In this document: piece by piece, positions 62,301 through 64,000 of the stretch
How the letters are laid out: each line of letters opens with the position of its first letter
Numbering within the stretch: position 1 is the first letter of the stretch
NCBI GenBank assembly: GCA_963682005.1
Contig: OY820914.1
Coordinates: 620,001-684,000 of the forward strand
Direction: 5' to 3'
DNA: 64,000 bases
Source: CAIYUC01 sp963682005
GTDB lineage: Bacteria; Bacteroidota; Bacteroidia; Bacteroidales; FEN-979
Made by a program: the position numbers and the translations under genes
The notes under the pieces: generated by a model
What the model was told of the DNA's origin: nothing
Databases searched by the model: none
Seen by the model: the letters and a program-made list of their open reading frames with translations, nothing else

Positions 62301-62474
62301 GATATCTTCGACAATAATGATGTATTCAACGATGCCCAGTTAGGCGGATTCGGATATAAGCCACAAGATCTGACGGGTGATGCCTTTGTGGATATCTTTG
62401 ATATGGCGATCGTGTTCAACAACATGCAGATGAGCGTCGGAATGATCACCCCCCCGTACCCAGGCAAGAAATAA
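59349..62474 (+). CDS. Large secreted parallel beta-helix protein with C-terminal dockerin-like region
   Basis: The 1041-residue protein has a signal peptide (1-19) and a long Asn-rich right-handed beta-helix (about 40-790) built of many repeats such as YNNTVSNN, VYNNTIHDQ, LHNNTVYN and VHDNQVFNNS. A beta-sandwich (about 815-945) follows, and a C-terminal dockerin-like calcium-binding region (about 985-1041; DGYIDIFDNNDVFND, then DLTGDAFVDIFDMAIVFN) ends in PGKK. Beta-helix proteins of this type include adhesins and polysaccharide lyases; no catalytic motif was found. It is a secreted or surface protein. A strong terminator follows. The preceding 23-nt motif may regulate it. Confidence 0.75.
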   Translation: MKKFTLLPIAVFLMNFSFGQVSGTFTIPGATYSTIASAIAALNTSGAGEGGAIFNVTAGYTETFASPADGYLTIPVNPPTLANQVIFQKSGEGPNPRITAAAGTGTMDAMIAISGLNYITFDGIDLQESTGNTTTGTQMEWGYAILKASGTQGSSNIKIANCTISLNNTNIVTYGIYSNNHTTASTAQLIVSAVSGQNSDNKFYGNTITNSYGGIYLYGYADLSAGYPYYDQNNDIGSAAGNTVNNFGGGATDEYLVTVYYQNNLTIANSNISGTGTGNGSIYGIYGGAASNANADIYGNTVSIVQSLATTGTIYGIYIPYTGLGTGGTNNTLNIYNNTVQNCSEPRATTAVFYGIYQFSPVFNINFYGNLVNNNVFAGSQYMYLCVSYGGVATGAQYVYNNTVSNNQRSGAGTQSGTAYVYCLWVQGSARTVVHDNQVFNNSIPGQVSQKANLYGLYIMPGNVTVYNNTIHDQMITSSYSGTAPTNTLYGGIYLQPSYHANNSLHNNTVYNLTINLTGGGTGLIYGIWTNNTDTVHDNLVYNLNVNSSSTGFGYGYGYYYSEATAGHTGVFYRNQLNNVKMDGSGAYFHGAYIHNGTGINVYNNYISDLKTPSSSNPDGVNGIYVRNNNTVGIYYNTVHLNTTSSSTGIFYSACVHYAPTANPSSLDMRNNILVNLSTAPGSPSYVAAAYRRSTSFGSYSTQSDRNDFYAGTAGPTNLIYYDAAHSLTTLAAYQAFVAPSDANSFTENPPFVDVTTTPYNLHIQTNVATLCESGGAPVTIPAINSDYDADPRYPNPGYPDNSYQPATAPDVGADEFAGGLVVTTKTLGVRLLVEGFYDNATHQMNKAQECLDGATTYNKYDGTQADIVNIYLVQDLGPSWPDPIPYDFSATNVPLDVDGTLQVTGIPGTISGNYYIIIKHRQGVETWSATPVPFSGSTINYDFAISAGKAYGNNQKQVDESPASYAVYSGDISSMTGLQDGYIDIFDNNDVFNDAQLGGFGYKPQDLTGDAFVDIFDMAIVFNNMQMSVGMITPPYPGKK

Positions 62475-62780
62475 CGGTTAAGACTGCATCTTCCGGGTTG
62501 CCCCGCCCGGCTGGTGTTTTCTTTGAGTATCATTTTGGTTCATTGTGACTTTGCGGGCAGGTGAGGTGACGGGCGAAAGTCCGGTCACCTCGCTTTTTTT
62601 CGGACTTTCTCTGCGTGGAAGTACCTGTCTGATCCAGGCTTGCGCATATCCGCCAATGGCAGACGGACGCCCAGAAAGGTTAATATAGCGTTCAAGGACT
62701 TTATAGACTTATCCCTGACAGGGTTTGAGTCCCAGTGAGATTGAATGACAGGTTATTACTTTCCGGTATTAAATCCAGTT
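62475..62780. other. Intergenic region with terminator
   Basis: The 306-bp region contains the strong terminator of the beta-helix gene (62563-62600) and then sequence without a gene; only short incoherent frames are present. Confidence 0.6.
62563..62600 (+). terminator. Intrinsic terminator after the beta-helix gene
   Basis: GAGGTGAC (62563-62570) pairs exactly with GTCACCTC (62584-62591) with a GGG..CC-flanked 13-nt loop, and a run of seven T (62594-62600) follows. It lies 89 bp after the stop at 62474. Confidence 0.75.
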
Positions 62781-63023
62781 TCAGATTTGACCTTCATATA
62801 AGTCCCAGATCGGGAAACAAAGTTCGTAATCATTCCAGATGATATCCCCATATTCAATATAAAACCTGGCGAACAAATCTTTATCGAGATATTTCCTGGT
62901 CATTGGATTTCTTGCATTATGCAAAAACCTACTGAAGTCAAGGATCCGGACGATGCCATCAGAAAAAGTGATCCGTATTTGATAATCTCTGAGATATTCT
63001 GCATGATAAACTGCGATTACCAT
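62781..63023 (-). CDS. DUF2442 domain small protein
   Basis: The 80-residue protein fits DUF2442: VYHAEYLRDYQIRITFSDGIVRILDFSRFL, then a LFARFYIEYGDIIWNDYE segment, matching the family's FxDG and WxNG-like motif pattern (NDYE here). DUF2442 proteins are often linked with a DUF4160 gene as a candidate toxin-antitoxin pair, but no such partner is seen here, so it may be an orphan. No signal peptide. Confidence 0.75.
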   Translation of the reverse strand: MVIAVYHAEYLRDYQIRITFSDGIVRILDFSRFLHNARNPMTRKYLDKDLFARFYIEYGDIIWNDYELCFPIWDLYEGQI

Positions 63024-63095
63024 AATTAAAGTTTTATTGGGTCATCACGGAAATGCGTACCTGGTTTTTAGATTTATTCAGAAATTCCTCTTTCC

Positions 63096-63130
63096 CCAAC
63101 TTTCTTTGGCAACCATCCAAAGAAAGTTGG
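63096..63130. repeat. Perfect 14-bp palindrome, 7-nt loop
   Basis: CCAACTTTCTTTGG (63096-63109) and CCAAAGAAAGTTGG (63117-63130) are exact reverse complements separated by CAACCAT. It is followed shortly by a second palindrome. Confidence 0.85.
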
Positions 63131-63153
63131 CAAAGAAAGGTCTCCGCTCTGCA

Positions 63154-63216
63154 TACCCACCCCTCAAATCCCCTCCCTACCAGTAGGGAGGGGAAGACCG
63201 AAGGTCGGGGTGGGTA
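63154..63216. repeat. Nested palindrome CCCCTCCCTAC/GTAGGGAGGGG
   Basis: Inner arms CCCCTCCCTAC (63170-63180) and GTAGGGAGGGG (63183-63193) are perfect with a 2-nt loop. Outer arms TACCCACCCC (63154-63163) and GGGGTGGGTA (63207-63216) are perfect too. This would form a long cruciform and resembles intergenic repeats common in Bacteroidota assemblies. Confidence 0.85.
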
Positions 63217-63295
63217 CAATGGGACGAACGGCTTGTCTGGCTTAGGAATCGAGCCGTAGGTGGGTCGCCGAAAACCCAGGCTGCTTTTTCTTTTC

Positions 63296-63350
63296 GTTCT
63301 TTTCTGGAGTTTATCCCGCCGAAGGCGGGAGGCATGCAAAAGAAAAGAAC
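63296..63350. repeat. Palindrome GTTCTTTTCT/AGAAAAGAAC with inner TCCCGCC/GGCGGGA
   Basis: Outer arms GTTCTTTTCT (63296-63305) and AGAAAAGAAC (63341-63350) and inner arms TCCCGCC (63314-63320) and GGCGGGA (63324-63330) are perfect. The three palindromes at 63096-63350 make up one compact inverted-repeat block. Confidence 0.8.
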
Positions 63351-63606
63351 ACAGCATGCCTATTGTAATTGCTTATTAACTAGTAAAATGTGTGTTTTAT
63401 ATTATATGGAATAAAATATATTTTAACTTAAGTACGCATTATTGCGATGAACCGTGTTTTTCAAAAACAATCTCAGCTTTGCTTTCTCTGTCCTGAAACT
63501 TTCCGTGAACATGAATTGGTTCATGTTCTGGAAAAAACGTCAGCAACTACCAGTCTTCTCCGAAACAGCCTGCCCATCTCATTTAATTGAATGCTAATAG
63601 TATAAA

Positions 63607-63750
63607 GTGGTCAACCAAAATCGGCGGATGATGGTCAGATGTTCTGGCTTCTCCATGCGTGAAAAAACTACCCGTTAAGGAAGCAAATTACATATGGCAG
63701 GAAAATAAATTACATGCGGGAGAAAAATAAATTACACGAGGATGAAAAAT
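63607..63750. mobile_element. Possible IS21-family element end (remnant)
   Basis: GTGGTCAACCAAAATCGGCGG, with a second TGGTCA 24 bp on (63608 and 63632), looks like the subterminal repeats of IS21-family ends. It is followed by three 22-bp repeats starting AAATTACA at 63685, 63707 and 63729. No istA or istB gene is present, so if correct this is a solo end or remnant. Low certainty. Confidence 0.3.
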
Positions 63751-64000
63751 CTATATATCACGGATAGGTTTGGGATTTTGGATCTGACCTTCGGAATAAA
63801 CTCTTTGTTTTTCCATTGACTTATCATATATTTGAATTTTATCAATATCTGGATGAATGAGTATTATAACCGGAAATGATTTGCCAGGCCAAAACTATAT
63901 CTGTAAATTAATAGAAAAATACCTGTAATCCCTGACGGTCCTAATAACCAAACTGTCACGGATCTGGTGATAAAATGATCATTGTCACTAAAAGGCTTTC

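Larger units (their letters stand above)
63024..64000. other. Gene-poor end region with palindromes and repeats
   Basis: This stretch of 977 bp holds three strong palindromes (63096-63350), an IS21-like end (63607-63750) and A/T-rich DNA. Frames of 107 and 68 codons across the palindromes are shadows of repeat DNA. An ATG at 63975 opens to the window end, but it is too short to judge. Confidence 0.6.

Noticed and set aside
63975..64000. Possible gene start at the right edge
   Set aside because: Only nine codons are visible (MIIVTKRL...), too few to judge.

Overview
The window reads as chromosomal DNA of a member of the Bacteroidota. The signs are exported proteins ending in type IX secretion (T9SS) sorting domains, Bacteroidota-type -7 boxes (TAnnTTTG) before several genes, a lack of Shine-Dalgarno sites before most genes, an HU-HIG DNA-binding protein, and a type VI secretion locus of the Bacteroidota subtype (T6SSiii). 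No tRNA, rRNA, CRISPR array or intact transposase was seen.

Layout. (1) 1-933: the tail of a zinc-finger anti-sigma factor and a Spy/CpxP-like periplasmic protein, then a 103-bp tandem repeat. (2) 1289-17624, plus strand: T6SS core clpV(tssH)-tssB-tssC-hcp-hcp-vgrG-PAAR, followed by cargo modules. Module A is an A+T-rich insert with a small adaptor-like protein, a WHH-type HNH nuclease, a SUKH immunity protein and a CDC123-like ATP-grasp protein, then a DUF4123 adaptor. Module B is a PAAR-TTR spike, a metzincin-type protease and a lipoprotein, then a second DUF4123 adaptor. Module C is a lipoprotein and a small M15-type peptidoglycan peptidase. Between A and B lie an HU-like gene and four GTGTACAC palindromes spaced exactly 23 bp apart. 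(3) 17706-20946, minus strand: tssE, tssF and an unassigned amphipathic protein. (4) 21222-22310, plus: zinc ribbon-TM-TonB_C protein. (5) 22313-39231, minus: tail-fibre-like repeat protein, T9SS cargo, an outer-membrane barrel, an exported proline-linker protein, TssR with a vWA domain, a shorter TssR paralogue, and a LolD/FtsX-type ABC transporter. (6) 39396-40787, plus: exported helical-repeat protein. (7) 40803-44439, minus: tssG-tssN-tssK-tssO and a 45-residue membrane mini-gene. (8) 44869-64000: TonB_C-like protein, M14 carboxypeptidase, PepSY-like protein, a lipoprotein, a TfoX-N protein, large secreted FG-GAP, dockerin-like and beta-helix proteins, a TPR histidine kinase with two response regulators, a DUF2442 protein, and a gene-poor end with palindromes and a possible IS21-family end.

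How it works together: TssB/TssC form the contractile sheath around an Hcp tube capped by VgrG and PAAR. TssE/F/G/K form the baseplate and ClpV recycles the sheath. TssN, TssO and TssR are the Bacteroidota replacements for the TssJLM membrane complex, and no TssJ, TssL or TssM is present. I could not confidently assign TssP or TssQ. The ABC transporter, TssR paralogue, barrel and proline-linker protein lie in the same transcription direction as TssR and are candidate accessory envelope parts.
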